Origin: Mytilus trossulus
Taxonomy: Eukaryota > Mollusca > Bivalvia > Mytilida > Mytilidae
Direction of reading: 5' to 3'
Assembly (NCBI RefSeq): GCF_036588685.1
Contig: NC_086373.1
Location: 55,373,164 to 55,437,163 of the forward strand
Length of the DNA: 64,000 nt
The notes below the pieces were generated by a model. That model ran no database searches. It saw only the letters and a list, made by a program, of their open reading frames with translations, and was not told the origin of the DNA. Of the stretch, positions 33,043 to 45,892 are shown piece after piece. Position numbers and translations under genes: made by a program. Each line of letters starts with the position of its first letter. The stretch's first letter is position 1.

Positions 33043-34170
33043 TCTATGCATGATATGTTAATCATATCTTTAAACAAAAATCAGATTCGTAATATGTAAG
33101 CGTACAACCATTTGAATCTGAGGTGGAAGCCTGTCAGATTTTAGATATAATTTTTTTTGTCTTATCACATATAAAATTATAAATATAGTGAACATATGTT
33201 CTGGACTAATGTTACCACTCATGTGTATTGATCTGTACAAATTTCACAATCGATGCTGGAGACTGTTTTAGCATAATGATGTATAATTTGACCAAATGCT
33301 ACCACTTAATGTTAAGTTGTGTATTAATCTGTTTATCATATATCTTAACAAAATCACATAATATGTTAGTGGACATTCATTTGATTCTAAGTCGGTGTCT
33401 GGGAGTTTTTTTAGAAATAAATATTCCGGCTCCCATTTAACAATAGTCTTATCACACAAGCAAAATAAATCTGGCCCAATATACATTTTTGTAATCATTG
33501 TATACAAAGGTACATGTATCAATTATAAACAGAAAATCCCGAAAAAACATTATCAGTTGTTGTTTTGGGGGATATAAAATATGCAGTGAACGTTCCTCTC
33601 TCTTTTTTCGTCCATGGATAATAGTTGCACCGAAAGGTGCCATGAGGAAACCACTAAAAATAATGCTCTTCTGCGTGGGTGACTGTAATCCAGAATGTTA
33701 TCTTTCGGACCAAAGAGAGGGACGGAGATGTAAATGGATTTAATTTAACAAGAATATTTTGTCCCATATTTAACAGCAGTTACATTGACAATCCATGTCG
33801 TTTTCTATATCCTACAGAATGATTTTCTTGGTTTTAGTTTGTTACAAGTTCTTTAGTGTCTTATTTTTGCTTAATCGATTAATAGAATTTGAACAGCGGT
33901 GTACAACTGTTACTTTCATTTAATCGACAAAAAATGTACTGTAAGCACAGATCTCTATTTAACCATTATCTGACCTTTCATATAAAACAGGCATTTGGGT
34001 TCACGAATACGTTTCGTTTTTGTTTTAAAGAAAGCAACTTGTTTTTCTTTTTATTAAGTAGTGCAGTGAATTTATGATACGTTTTGTATTTAATTGCTGT
34101 CAAATCAGCCTTTATGCTACACAGTAAAAGAATATAACAAATTTGACGTATGTACATAAAATAAAACTGA
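33043..34170. other. Intergenic region between NXPE genes 1 and 2, candidate promoter area
   Basis: Holds two diverged copies of a segment of about 150 bp (33040-33190 and 33320-33470, both with GTCTTATCACA). A minus-strand open frame at 33268-33522 (KWEPEYLFLKKLPD) is conserved at 46270-46551, but duplication alone could explain this. Gene 1 transcription would start somewhere here; no TATA element can be singled out. Confidence 0.4.
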
Positions 34171-34176
34171 TTTATT
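34171..34176 (-). promoter_or_regulatory. Polyadenylation signal AATAAA, NXPE gene 2
   Basis: AATAAA on the minus strand 52 nt past the stop codon; the same site is kept at 53702-53707 for gene 3. Confidence 0.55.
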
Positions 34177-34227
34177 ATAATAAGTTATATAATAACATAT
34201 AGGAGGATAGTCTGTTAGTTGAAAATA

Positions 34228-35018
34228 TTAACAAATATATGACAGTAGTTCATGTATCATTGGTTTTCTTAAATCGTAAGATGGATGCATATCTTTATTT
34301 TCTGAAGAAACTGTGATATCCCATTCGTTTAAATACACAACTTTATGTTTGATATTGTCGAAAATTTTGAATATCATTTTATCCTGCAAATATCTCACAA
34401 AATCATACGGAACACCTTCATTGTATAGTTCGAAATAATGTGGACCTTTAATGAATATTTTTGCGCCAGGCACACGATCCAAGAATTTAACTATAGCGTC
34501 TTTGGCGTTCATTACATGTTCTTCATAAACTGACAATGGAACAAAACCTATATGTATATACAAATGCAGCACTACGATCGGATTTTTAGAACGTATTACG
34601 TTAAGATGATAGCTTGCAGGTTTGAAATGATGTATTGTCGCTTTCCGTGAATAGGTGAAAAATGGGAACTCATGCGCAGCCCATGAAACAGTAATGTTGT
34701 CTCTTTTATTTTTACTAAACGCTTTAATTGGTTGATGATAACCTTTAAGAGCATCTGATGTCCGTTTAACTGAGAGTTCAAGATTTAAAATATCAGCAAT
34801 TGATAAAAGCCATTCTCGCACTGTAGAATCTCCAACCATGTAAATCTCCCGGTTTCGTAGACAGGCTAAATACCTGTTTAAACTTTGTTCAACTTTTTTT
34901 TGACATAAGAGATTATGCCACGTTTTATTATAAAAATATCCAACTGGGGACGAAATGTTCCATGTGACTGAAGGATTTATTAGACTACACGAGTGCTCTG
35001 GATGACCTATGGTTGTAT
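34228..35018 (-). CDS. NXPE gene 2, exon 4 (PC-esterase domain)
   Basis: Acceptor TTTTTGCAG before 35018. Encodes HPEHSCSLINPSVTWNISS, MVGDSTVREW, WAAHEFPFF, DRVPGAKIFIKGPHYFE and ends LLSYIC. Nearly identical to gene 3 exon 4 at 53759-54549. Confidence 0.92.
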
Positions 35019-38000
35019 CTGCAAAAAGAAAAACATTACACAAGTGTCCCCAAAAATGCAACTGTATTCATATTAAACAGACATGTTATAAGCTTGACAT
35101 GAATATAATAAATTATTTTAAGGATTATACATGAGATTTAATTTTTGTGTATGAACATTCTATTTTAAGCGCCATGAAAACTTCGTCACAATCTTCCGTG
35201 TGTCCAAAATATTATTTTCTTATTGATACCTTGAGTTTAGCTTGTTCGATTGTATTGATACTTATACAGATGGGAGATATATCGACAAAAAAATATCAAT
35301 CAATGTTTGGGTCAATAGATCGAAGGACAAGGTCACCGGAAACAAGAAAAAGATATCAGGATGATAACCTGAGTGTCATTTACTTCATTGAAATGAAACG
35401 TACACAGATTGAATATATAGTAAAGTAAAATATTCTATTGATTTTAAGGTCAAAGTCATGAAAACTGTTCCGAAAATATTTTTTAGAGGAAAGCAGTTTT
35501 GAAATGGTTACTCGAAGTGTCCTTTTTGAAAATATAGTGCAGTAGTATATTCCTTTTAAAATTGGGGCCAACAGATTCAAGTTCAAGGTTCCTTTAAAAA
35601 TATCTTTTAAAAAAAAGTTATAGTTGGTGTTTGAATCTAGTATTGGCAGCCAAATTGTGTTGACATGAATTTTACATCGAAATGGTGATATTTTCAAATC
35701 TTTATACATACACTTCTGTTCTCGAACTATGAACAAAGAATTTATTCATTTAGTAAAAACATATTTCCATAATCAATGTTCAGTTTTCAACAAAATTCTT
35801 ATATTTAACTGTGATCTTTTTTTTTTTATTATTAAACGTCATGTTGACCAAAGTTATAGTTGTCTATCTAATACTGTTTTATATCCCCTTTGTTTGTTTT
35901 TTTTTTTATTAATTTTGTGTTTTTATTGTGTCATAGATCAAATTTGTTCAGTATATGTTTACTCGTTTTTCTTGATATGTCTTTTGATAGAGTTAAACCA
36001 TTTCAGTTGATAGTTGTCCATTTGTTTGATTTGTTTTGTAATTTGATTTTAACATGTGATTAGGGAATTTTAGTTTGAATTTTCCTCGGAGTTCAGTATT
36101 TTTGTGACTTTACTTTATATTGTCATTGGTGTCAGTAACAGGGTCGTTAAATTGTTATATTTCTCATAAAGATAATAATTGATCAAAAACGAATTCAATT
36201 TAAATCAGCTTCTAATTCTATTATGTTTACTTCTGAAAATAAAGTATCAATTAGAGTTATGTGATAATACCTTATTTATTACCTATGGATCTACGAGGCA
36301 AAGTGACCTGTCCACGAGGATTGTCAGTAGTTTATCAATAACTTCCAATGAACTTCTCCCTACCTTATATTTTGAAGGTCTAATGCAAAACACTTTTTGA
36401 ATATTTTCACCGCTTGTTGTACGATTTTCCATTTTTTATGTCAAAAAATATATTAGTAGTATTTTGGCATAACCATGAAAACGGTGTCGTAATGATGTCT
36501 TTAATTTTACCAGTGCGTGTAATAAAACATCTAGGATGAACTGTTATAACCTCACATCTCATTGTTTGATTAATGTTTAATACGGATTTCAGAGAAAATA
36601 CTTGATACATGTCATTACTTAGATCACGAATAGTTACGAGGAATTCAACATTGTACTGGTGACCTGTCTATATTTGCTATGGTATTATCAGTTTTTGTTT
36701 CGACTTACAAATAGCGATTGTCTTTTTGGTTTTTCTTTTTTTCCGCTCGATATGCTCGAAAAAAAATATAATAAAAAGTATTGGTCAACAGACTTTTTTC
36801 ATGCTACAGGTTCTGCAATACTTTATAAAGATAACGCATGGAATATCCATTTTTTTGTTGATAAAATGAAAAAAAAAATGAAAAACTATAAAGACAAAAT
36901 GTGAGAAGATAGCTCATATAACATGCCTGCAGATGAAAGAAAAAAAAATTGGGTCACCGTATTTGTTTTCTTGCTAGAAATTAAGGTTGGTAAATTCCCA
37001 ACACAATATCATAAAAATTACTTTATCCGAGTTATGTCCCCTTCTATCTGAGTTATATTCCCGTGTGTTTCAAAGATTAAAAAAAAATAAACAAAACTAT
37101 GTGGTTTTTATAGAAAATACAGACGTAAATATGACAAAACACAAATGTTCTATACTATATTGCAACATGAAAATTCTTACACACGAATTACACACGACTC
37201 TCAAAATTTGCACATTTCATTAAAGATCTAAACCTATTGTTATATGCTGCTTCAAAATTCAAGATGGAGGAAGATACTCCAGTTACCTTAAATAACTGAA
37301 TGCAATTTGTGTGCAAGAGATATTACCTATTACCATGGTTACTTTAATAACTTACCACCAAGTACATCAACTCCTTTAAATTCCTTTATGATTTTATATC
37401 TGGTAGAACTGCAAGTATAAACATTTTTTTATATTACGTTTACAAACGATCATATAAAAATATATGTCAAACCGTCACTAAGAGCAAATCACAAAGGGTT
37501 TCACGTATATGAACACATCATTTCAATCGGCTCACACATATATAATGCATTCCTTAAATATATTTAACAATAAAAGAATGTGTGGTCAAACAAATTAGTT
37601 TATATTGTACAGATTTGCATTTGTACAACTCATATATATGCACAAAGATTTTTCCTCTTAATTTGCAAATGCATTCGTTAAGTCCCTTTTTATGTCAAGT
37701 TGTCCCAACGATAATATGTTCTGAAATTCAACAACTTAACATGATGTCACACATATTGAAATGCAAAGACATTCTTTCTTTGAAATCTGTTTTGTGAGAC
37801 AACGAAACCGTTCAAAAAGTAATATTTTTTTATGCTTCTTAGACTAAAATATCAATCATAAGGACGGCATGACTAATTTGAGAAAGTATGCAATGCCACA
37901 GTATCAATATCGTCAGGTTAATATGTATAGGACCATACATGTTCTTCTCAATATAGAAAACCCTATTGTACGGTGGCAGAATGCGGTCATGAAAGAAAAA

Positions 38001-41000
38001 TAATATGTCAGTCCCTCAAGATACTATGGCGTTCCCTCAAGATTATATGTCGTTCCCACAACGATGCTATGCCGTTCATTCAAGCAGAACAAATAAAATA
38101 GAAGTAATGTGAGATACGTTTTACAACCGATTACATTGAGTGTGTAGCTTAATGTAATATATTTGGTTAGCATGCTTGCTAGCTGAACCATAAAGTCATT
38201 ATTAGGTTGGGTAATCTATCCCTCTTTCAAAGTAGCCTAGCCCTTCAGACAGATAGATTGGGTATTTGTCGGACTAGTCTACTCTTAAAGGAGGGTAGTT
38301 TACATAACCTAATAATGACTTCATGGTTCAGCAATCAAGCTAACCAAATACTACATTCAGCTATACACTCTATGCATTGGCAGAAATTTTGTATATCATG
38401 CTTGGCTAACTTCCTCTTTGTCTCTTCAAAAATATAGAGTATCTTTACGAAGTTCTTACATAATTACTAAGATTAACTAATGACATCTTGACTATAGGTT
38501 CATAATTTAAACTAAAGTTTATTTAATTTTCTCCTCTTCAAATAGTAGCTTTGGCTGTTCAATAACTGTATTGTAGTAGCTTCTTCTTCTTCTATATGTA
38601 TATTCCTTCCAATTATGGAAGACCTCCTCAACGGATGTTAATTATCCAGGTGGGAGTTAATTAACGAAGTACTTTTTCGCTGGTTCGTTTTCATGTGGCA
38701 CTTTTGAAATTAAAAGCGTTAAAGCATAAAAGATACAATATTTATTTTTTAGAAAAGAGAAGAAAATCAACCATTTAACGAAAACATTCCCTCAAATGGC
38801 GAAATTACTTGAATATAAAAATGTTTTACCTCAGGAACTGCTTCTGTGATTTTGTAAATGTAGGTACAGTAATATCTCCAATTGGGGCATACCAGTCAGA
38901 ACAAGTAAACCCAGGTTTATCTGGTAATGAACAAAACCATCTCATTCCAGAATTCATTGATGTAAAGTCACATATGCCGTGTTTTGTCATTGTGTGAATA
39001 CCGCAGATACCTGTAGCAGTCTCTCCACGTGCATTCTTAAAAACGCCCCTTAACGTCCTCAACATTCCATTCTTGTATATGTAGTTTACAAATAGTCCAA
39101 TAGATTCTTTTTGAAATGACATAGAAATTTTGATGTGCGGAGATCCTCTCCATAATGCTTTTATCACTCCAATATACGTACCATTACCATGATCTACTAC
39201 ATACCCCGCTGAACCTGCACCTTTTCCTTTCTCAGACATCCAAACTTTTAGAAAATCACCACTTTCAGTTAAAACGTCACCATTTTTATTATGGAGGATT
39301 ATTCTAAGTGTTATAATATCACCAGTAGTAAACGTAGCTGATTTATTGTTGATTATTTCCACTGTAGATTTCGGCAAATAAGCAAGAGATTTTCCGAAAT
39401 CTAGGCCTTTATACTTTATGTATTTTTCATAATACTTGAAATCAGTAGCTGTAAACGTTTCGACGTCTTTTTTGTATCCAGGGCACAAAATCTGCCATCT
39501 ACAATAATCAACCGATATAAATATGTACAGAGAGAGAAACACATAGATTTACTTATTTCAAGGATCAAAGTTTTCTTTTGTCCAACCTTTTCTCTCACTA
39601 TTGAATTAATCAGCAAATCTTTTAGTTATCCAAAATTTGAAGCAATAGGTATTCTATCTGACAATAAACCCATGTTAAAAGGATTGTCGGTTTGGCTGGA
39701 CATATTCACGAGTCATGTCCGGTCGCAAAATTATAAAAATCTATATTTTGATGACTTTCATTGTTGAACGTTAGGAGAGAAAAAAACAGGTGTGAACCGA
39801 TGTTCAAAACACATAAATCTTTTGAGAGAAAAACAAATCCGGGCATCACATTACAACCGAGAGAAACAAATAAAAGAAAAATACAAAGTATCAACAGGAA
39901 CACTGATTGCATAAAAAAAAAACCGCCAACATACATAGAAACGAATTATTTGATACCAACTGTCGTATGACTTGGTACAGGCCATTTTAGGAACAAATGG
40001 TGGGTTGAACCTGTTTTAATGGATAGCCAAAACCTCCTGCTTTAAGACAATGTTAAAAAGTGTCGTTTAAATGGCAAGACTACGTGACACGTTCTATTCT
40101 GGCTAAAATGCGACAATAACTGATTGACGGATCTGTACGGGGCTAGTTGCGTGTAATATTTTGCCCTTATCAAACACACACCTTTTCCAGTAGTTGTCGG
40201 AATCCCCTTGTTCAATTGCCTGATCAAATCTAGCAACTGCATTTACCATTACTTCGTGTGTGTCCTTAATATCCATGAAATTGTTTCTCCTAATCAATAA
40301 AAAGGTGTGAATTTGTGAAAAAAACCCACAAAATCCACTCCGTTTTATTTGTAATCTACAAAACTTGGAGATGTGGAGGTATTACTGTCCACAAAAGTTA
40401 AATAGATATTGGGTGTAAGTAATTATAGCCAACGGTAATGCTTCAAAAAATTGAGAACGGCCTAAATAATTACAAAACAAATTTGCAAAAAAAAAACAAA
40501 TATGATAGACATGAATCAATGACAACCACTGAACAATCACCTGCCTTAGGGCATGCACGTACAGAATGATGTGGCGGGGTTATATTTCAGTTTGTTTTGA
40601 TTTTTATTACCGTCTCTAACCTAGGACAGTGGTTTTACAGTTAAAAATAAGAACAAACTATGAAAATCAGTTGACAAAGGGTTCGATACAAGGCAGAAGT
40701 GATCCTATGAGAATTCAGATCGTTCGTGGCAGCACATCTATTATACATCCCACAACAAAGAGAATACTAAATATAAATCTGAGAGTACCTTCATATACAT
40801 GTAGTGACATCTAGTCCAAAGCCAACGACAAACTGTTACATATAGGAATTTTTCTTCGACTGATTTGTATCATTCAGACTGGTTTAACTTGAAAACGAGT
40901 TCACGGACCACTCTTTTTGTAAATGACATTAGGTTTGAAAACATTATTCAATATTAATTGCATCAATTTTTACGAAAAAGCCAATGAGTATCATTTTCCA

Positions 41001-41643
41001 ATTATATATGTATACAGCAACAAATAACCTTTTTATTTCCAAAATCATGATACTTTGATATAAATCATTTATTTCAAAAGAAATGTTATTGAAAAATGTG
41101 TATATCCTTTGTAAAATAAAGTAATATGTACCAAAACTCGAAATTTGAAGGCTATTGGGAATGGTTCATGTGGTATTAATTTACTGATACCAACATCATA
41201 ATACTGATCATTAGTACAGGAACAGTTCGGTTGGATGCAATTTTGATTTCGAAAATGTTTTTTGGGGAAGATTTCGAAAAACACATGTATTAGTATCTGA
41301 ATTTATATATATATATATAGCATTGCATATGTAGCTACATATATTCCTATGATAATAATTGACTAGTCGTCGCAAACTAGCTCCAAAGGGAACATAACGG
41401 GGAAAATGAATACATTTTAGAGTTCAACAATTATTTTACGTACCCGAACAATTTTGTCGTTGTAAGGTGAAATATTGAGACAGCAAAAATCAATGACCAA
41501 AACACATGTTTCTTATTTGATTTAAATGTCGTACTGAACCTGCAAGAAAAATGTTTCATCTTCATTAATCTTATCTGATCAGAGACGATTTGAAATCGAA
41601 AATGACAGTTTCGATTCAAAATGATGTTCTCCAAAAGGGGCAT
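34228..41643 (-). CDS. NXPE family gene 2 (hybrid of gene 1 and gene 3), four coding exons
   Basis: Spliced model: exon 1 41444-41643, exon 2 38830-39498, exon 3 37356-37408, exon 4 34228-35018; 1713 nt, 570 aa, all introns GT-AG and phases 2, 2, 1. Domains: signal anchor, NXPE domain, 18-residue linker exon, PC-esterase with MVGDSTVREW (Ser near residue 371) and KDMHPS near the C-terminus. The acid sits two residues before the His, not three as in a standard DxxH. The 5' part (exon 1, first half of exon 2, upstream DNA) is closest to gene 1; the 3' part (second half of exon 2, introns 2 and 3, exons 3 and 4) is closest to gene 3. Likely a glycan O-acyl-modifying protein of the secretory pathway; activity is inferred only. 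Confidence 0.87.
35019..37355 (-). other. NXPE gene 2 intron 3
   Basis: 2.3 kb, nearly identical to 54550-56882. Open frames inside (for example a 118-codon one at 35380-35736, matched at 54909-55265) are conserved only because the intron is duplicated. No gene seen. Confidence 0.7.
37356..37408 (-). CDS. NXPE gene 2, exon 3 (53-nt microexon)
   Basis: Between ATACTTGCAG and GTAAGTTA. Encodes SSTRYKIIKEFKGVDVLG(D); one codon longer than in genes 1 and 3, still in frame. Confidence 0.85.
37409..38829 (-). other. NXPE gene 2 intron 2
   Basis: Closely matches intron 2 of gene 3. Contains a short run of GTCGTTCCCTCAAGA-like repeats (37965-38090) and the foldback MITE listed at 38136-38372. Confidence 0.65.
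38136..38372. mobile_element. Foldback MITE with about 80-bp inverted ends
   Basis: Left end GAGTGTGTAGCTTAATGTA runs to GTCATTATTAGGTTGGGTAA; the right end is the inverse (TTACATAACCTAATAATGAC to CAGCTATACACTC). A loop of about 90 bp separates the arms. The same element is in gene 3 intron 2 at 57478-57714 and not seen in gene 1, so it predates the gene 2/3 duplication. No coding capacity. Confidence 0.82.
38830..39498 (-). CDS. NXPE gene 2, exon 2 (neurexophilin-like domain)
   Basis: 669 nt, acceptor ATTGTAG and donor CTGAG|GTAAAA. The N-terminal half matches gene 1 (CPGYKKDVETFTATDFKYY, NGDVLTESGDF), while the C-terminal half matches gene 3 (SMSFQKESIGLF, ETATGICGIHTMTK, TFTKSQKQFLR). The switch falls near 39200-39290. 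Confidence 0.9.
39499..41443 (-). other. NXPE gene 2 intron 1
   Basis: Aligns with intron 1 of gene 1 and holds the same repeats (CTTGGTACAGGCCATTTTAG type at about 39660-40080; ATGATGTGGCGGGGTTATA type at 40505-40715). At 41300-41320 a simple (TA)n joins the two halves that in gene 1 are separated by 2.9 kb of tandem arrays. Confidence 0.7.
41444..41643 (-). CDS. NXPE gene 2, exon 1 (start codon and membrane anchor)
   Basis: Same structure as gene 1 exon 1: KSNKKHVFWSLIFAVSIFHL anchor, donor CGG|GTACGT, in-frame upstream stop and acceptor TTTTTTCCAG at 41680 for a 236-nt exon. Confidence 0.75.
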
Positions 41644-41814
41644 TAAACCAAACCCTCTTCAAGTTACAAGTTACTTTGTCTGGAAAAAATTACAAGTCAC
41701 TTTGGTTCAATCTGAACACACGTTTGCCCTCCCCCAAAAAAAATTCAAGGCCCACGCACCCGAAAATTAAATGGTTGCTGCCCTAACTATTCAAAATATA
41801 TGTATACAATGATT

Positions 41815-43087
41815 TTAATGATATATTACATGATTACCTCAGACTTTCACTCGCAAAGTATGCATATATAATCAATCCTTCTGACCTCATAAATTATGTA
41901 AGAGAGTCGGCTAAATTACGACTTAATACGATGAAAATTAACTAAAATCCTTCTGTGAAAAAGGATCGCATATACAACAGTAATGAATTGCTCTACAGTG
42001 ATAATGAAAGTCTGGTATCATTATTCAACAGTAAACATGAATCGCATCACAAAAACAACAAAGTGGAATTTGATTCAATATCAACAAACTAAACAACAAA
42101 ACATGTTTTAAGTGATACTACACTATAAATCATGTTAAAATGTACATTTTTTTACGTTTATCATGAACTTATAAAAACAGTACATATTCTGTATTATCGC
42201 TTTTTTGTGCATTTTTCCTTTGATATTATTTGTGATAATTGCCATATCATGCTTCTTGCTTTAGATGGAAAATTATTACTAGAAACTAAGGATCCACATG
42301 GCGATGCTAATGAAATTCACATGAAACTCACAACGTCATTATAGGTAAAATAGCAATGAATAATTTATCATTCGCCATATCAACTTGATTGCTTTTCTCG
42401 CTTTCGCAGTGACTGGCTCATGAGAGAAAATCAATCTCGTTGAGATAACCGATGTTAATACAAATGTATATAATTGTTTCTTATTCTTTTCAAAAATCGT
42501 GAATTTGTCGTCTGTTTATTTGTCCTTCTACATAAGAAATTCATCACGAATACAGTGAAAAAAGCATTTATGATTCGCACATTACATACACATTTTACTT
42601 TATCCTCCAGTTAGTTCTAGGTAATATAGTCATTATATCAGTGACACCGCGGATATTTGTAGTAAATGTAAAATAGCAGACACACTTTGCCCATAGTATA
42701 AAAAACCGCGAAAATAATTGTCCTGTCTCAAAGTACTAATGCCAAAAATAATGTGTAATGTTGTTGAAAAGGGAAGTCTTGTCCGTACTTAAAGGTCTTT
42801 CCGATGACCGAAACAATATTCAGACGCTTTTATTTTCATTTTTCTCCCAACGTTATCCAAATTGAATAATAATAATCGTACAGCGTACATAACACATGCG
42901 ACTATGTATGGTACATATAGGACACATAGAAATGATTATTAATTTATTGTGGAAGGAAGAGAAGCGACTCTCAAAACTAGGTCTTCTCATTTAATAGAAA
43001 AGATTCTGCCGACCTATAACTTTAAAACAACGCTTCTTATTGTGGAAAAAAGTGTATTAGATACACATTTGCATTCAACGGTATGTT
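41815..43087. other. Non-coding DNA upstream of NXPE gene 2 exon 1
   Basis: Aligns with 28980-30110 of the gene 1 segment except for a stretch of about 400 bp near 41950-42385 that is private to this copy (and holds a 70-codon frame without motifs). No gene seen. Confidence 0.5.
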
Positions 43088-43309
43088 ATGGCCTCTTACG
43101 AACTACAAAATACTAGAATGCTCCCTGCATACGGTTTGTATTGACAGGGAAACAGCCTCTTACGAACGACAAAATACTCTCCCTGCATACGGTTTGCATT
43201 GACAGGGAAACAGTCTCTTAAGAACGACAAAGTATGCTCCCTATATACAGTATGCATTGACAGGGAAACAGTTTCTTAAGAACGACAAAGTATGCTCCAT
43301 GCATATATA

Positions 43310-44119
43310 CTGAGCCAAAAAAGTTTAGCAACAAAAATGTGAAATTTTATTTTATTACAAAATCATAACAACATATAATTTTATTAATAAAAAAATGGAA
43401 TTATGATATGTCAGAAGCAACATGAATGTTAATCACTCACATTCATTAGGATTTTCTTTGTATGGAGCGCGGGAGGGTCAAATAAAGGCAACAGTAAATG
43501 AGTAAATGAGTATAGTGTTCCTCAAAATCAATTTCTCAGCCATGCCCTAAGTGCCCCAATGAAGGATTGGCAGGCACATCAGCAGCTTCCCTTAGTCAAT
43601 GCACTACTTTTTTAGCCGGAAAAAACTTGTCACGTGTTGATTTAAAGCGTAGGAAGCGCTCCTCCCTTGACGATATTTTTTTTGTCTAAGAGATATCGAC
43701 CTATCCTGTGCAGTTGTAATTTGTCGATATCTGTTTGTTAGTCTCTAAACTGTTGCCTTTTGCACATTAAATCGAGCCATGATGTCAGAAACCCTCATTC
43801 CGGCATCAACCATTTCAATTGGTTGACGCCCCATGCAATTTTTTCAAAGGTGTTTGTGTTTTTCTTACCAATGGTGTGTTTCTGAGCGTTAGTCAAAAAT
43901 AAATGTTTAATATCGTTTTAAAAGTGCAGGTACAGAAGGTAAAACATCATTTACACGTGCAAAGCTGACATGGCGCGAAATCAATCAGTAGGAAAAAAGT
44001 ACGACTGTTTTAAATTACAGGTAAAACTAAGGATAATATCAATGATGTTGAAATATTTTTTTCCAAAAAAAACAAACAAAAAAATTATAAAAAAAAAGTG
44101 TGAAACTTTTTTGGCTCAG
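43310..44119 (-). mobile_element. Internally deleted Tc1/mariner-like element
   Basis: Ends CTGAGCCAAAAAAGTTT and its inverse, each next to a TA dinucleotide, the usual Tc1/mariner target duplication; 810 bp. It lies in the middle of the 58-bp minisatellite. It keeps part of a transposase and AT-rich filler, so it can only move if helped in trans. Confidence 0.85.
43683..43842 (-). pseudogene. Tc1-like transposase N-terminal helix-turn-helix remnant
   Basis: Minus-strand translation reads RQPIEMVDAGMRVSDIMARF, then NVQKATV, a stop codon (TAG), and RLTNRYRQITTAQDRSIS. This is the paired-like DNA-binding region of Tc1-type transposases. The catalytic DDE/DDD part is missing. Confidence 0.75.
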
Positions 44120-44537
44120 TATAGTATGCATTTCCAGGAAAACAGTCTCTTACAAACGACAAAATACGATCCCTGCATACAGTGCATTGACAGGGAAACA
44201 GTCTTTTACGATCGACAAAGTATGCTCCCTGCATATAGTATGCACTGACAGGGAAACTATCTCTTAAGAACGACAAAGTATGCTCCATGCATACAGTATG
44301 AATACATTATGCATTGACAGGCAATCAGTCTCTTCAGAACGACAAAGTATGCTCCCTGCATACAGTATGCATCGACAGGGAAACAGTCTCTTACAAACGA
44401 CAAAATACGCTCCCTGCACACACAGTATACATTGACAGGCAAACAGTTTCTTAAGAACGACAAAGTATTCTCCCTTCATACAGTTTGCATTGATAGGGAA
44501 ATAGTCTCTTACAAACGACAAAGTATGCTCCCTTCCT

Positions 44538-45833
44538 CTGATGGTACTAATTAAAACGTCAAACGATGGGCCCGACGGAATGTTACATCTGAGAAATTTG
44601 TTCTTGTCAGAAATCCATATGCTAGTTTGACGTTGTCAATCTATGTCTGTATTGAGATAAAGATCCAAATATGAAGCAAACTTCTAGTTTTGTTAATTAT
44701 ATTTTTTCTTTAAAACCTATAAAACTATTTTTAATCCAGCAATCTATTCGGAACACCTGTACCAAGTTATGAATCAGACAATTGGTTCGTTCTACAGCTG
44801 GTTGATATAGTAGAGTGTTTGCTTTGATAAGGTTTCACGGAATTGCCTCTATTTTTTATTAAATCCGGAGTTCAGTTTTCATGTTAATACTTTTAAAAAA
44901 GATTACGATTGTTATCTTTAATATTTTTGATATCCGATTTTATAAGCGTTTGGTATTACTATACAATTTCACTTTTTTTTTTATCTTACTATGAACAACA
45001 AATTTATTTATTTTGTAATTATATTTCCGTTCTCCATTTATACGTATACCTCACAATGAAATTATTTGTATTTACCTGTGCACATTTTTCTATTTGGTGG
45101 CATTTTGTTCAAGACTATGACTTTTTTTCTGAAATTGATAGGCATCTAATCCCTTAACGATTAAATGGTTGGTTTTGTATTTACATTGTGTCATAGATCA
45201 AATTCATTCATTCAGTGTACGTTCTCTTGTGTTAATATGTTTTTGATTGATAATTTATAATGTGACTTTCACTGTTGTGATGTACGCTATTGTTTCGGAT
45301 AAGAGTGAAGATTTAAACGTTTAAACCCGTTGCATTCATTTGTTTGCACATGTCCTAAGGCAGTAATCTGTTGTTCAGTATTTGTCGTTTATTGATGTGG
45401 TTCCTAAGTGTTTCTGGTTTTTTTTTAAGATTAGAAAGTTGGTGTTCTCGCTTGAATGGGTTTTCCTTTCGCGTCCATGAGAATGACTGTTTGGAGATAA
45501 ACCATGCTTTGTTCTTTGTTGAAGGCCGTACTGTGACCTATAGTTGTTAATGTATTGTCATTTTGGTCTATTGTTGACAGTTGTCTCATTGGCAATCATC
45601 CCACATCTGCTTTTTCATATTGTATATAAATGAAGATTCGGATGAGGGGGAAATATGAGGAATAGAGACAATTGGGTTGTTTTAATAATATAAAGGTAAA
45701 AGAATAATGGTCAAACATTAATCAAAGAGGTAATATCCTAACAGTGAATACAGAATTAAGAGAGCCCTCTAGAACTTCATAATAGGTGACATCTAAGTAT
45801 TGATATTAATTAGCAAAGATTTGTTTAACTTAC
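44538..45833. other. Non-coding DNA matching 31580-32880
   Basis: Same order as in the gene 1 segment, including the GTTGTCTCATTGGCA repeat at 45370-45625. No gene seen. Confidence 0.6.
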
Positions 45834-45865
45834 CTTCCTTTGTTCTTTTCCATCTGCATTTCAAA
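45834..45865 (-). other. Candidate 32-nt 5' untranslated exon of NXPE gene 2
   Basis: Between TATTATTTCAG and GTAAGTTA; identical in sequence to the gene 1 copy, with a stronger donor. Confidence 0.5.
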
Positions 45866-45892
45866 CTGAAATAATACATGGCAAAATCCGTA

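Larger units (their letters stand above)
43088..44537. repeat. 58-bp minisatellite, about 11 units, split by a Tc1-like insert
   Basis: Units of the family at 30535-31580 occupy 43088-43309 and 44120-44537. The array is shorter here than in the gene 1 segment, and the corresponding place in the third segment (near 63275) has none. Confidence 0.9.

Noticed and set aside
35380-35736. 118-codon minus-strand frame also present at 54909-55265
   Set aside because: Lies in intron 3 of NXPE genes 2 and 3; same length is explained by duplication of the intron, and there is no recognisable domain.
40042-40297. Coding-looking minus-strand frames in NXPE gene 2 intron 1 (DNYWKRCVFDKGKILHATS)
   Set aside because: Part of a common repeat shared by introns 1 of all three genes and disrupted in genes 1 and 3; not supported as an exon.
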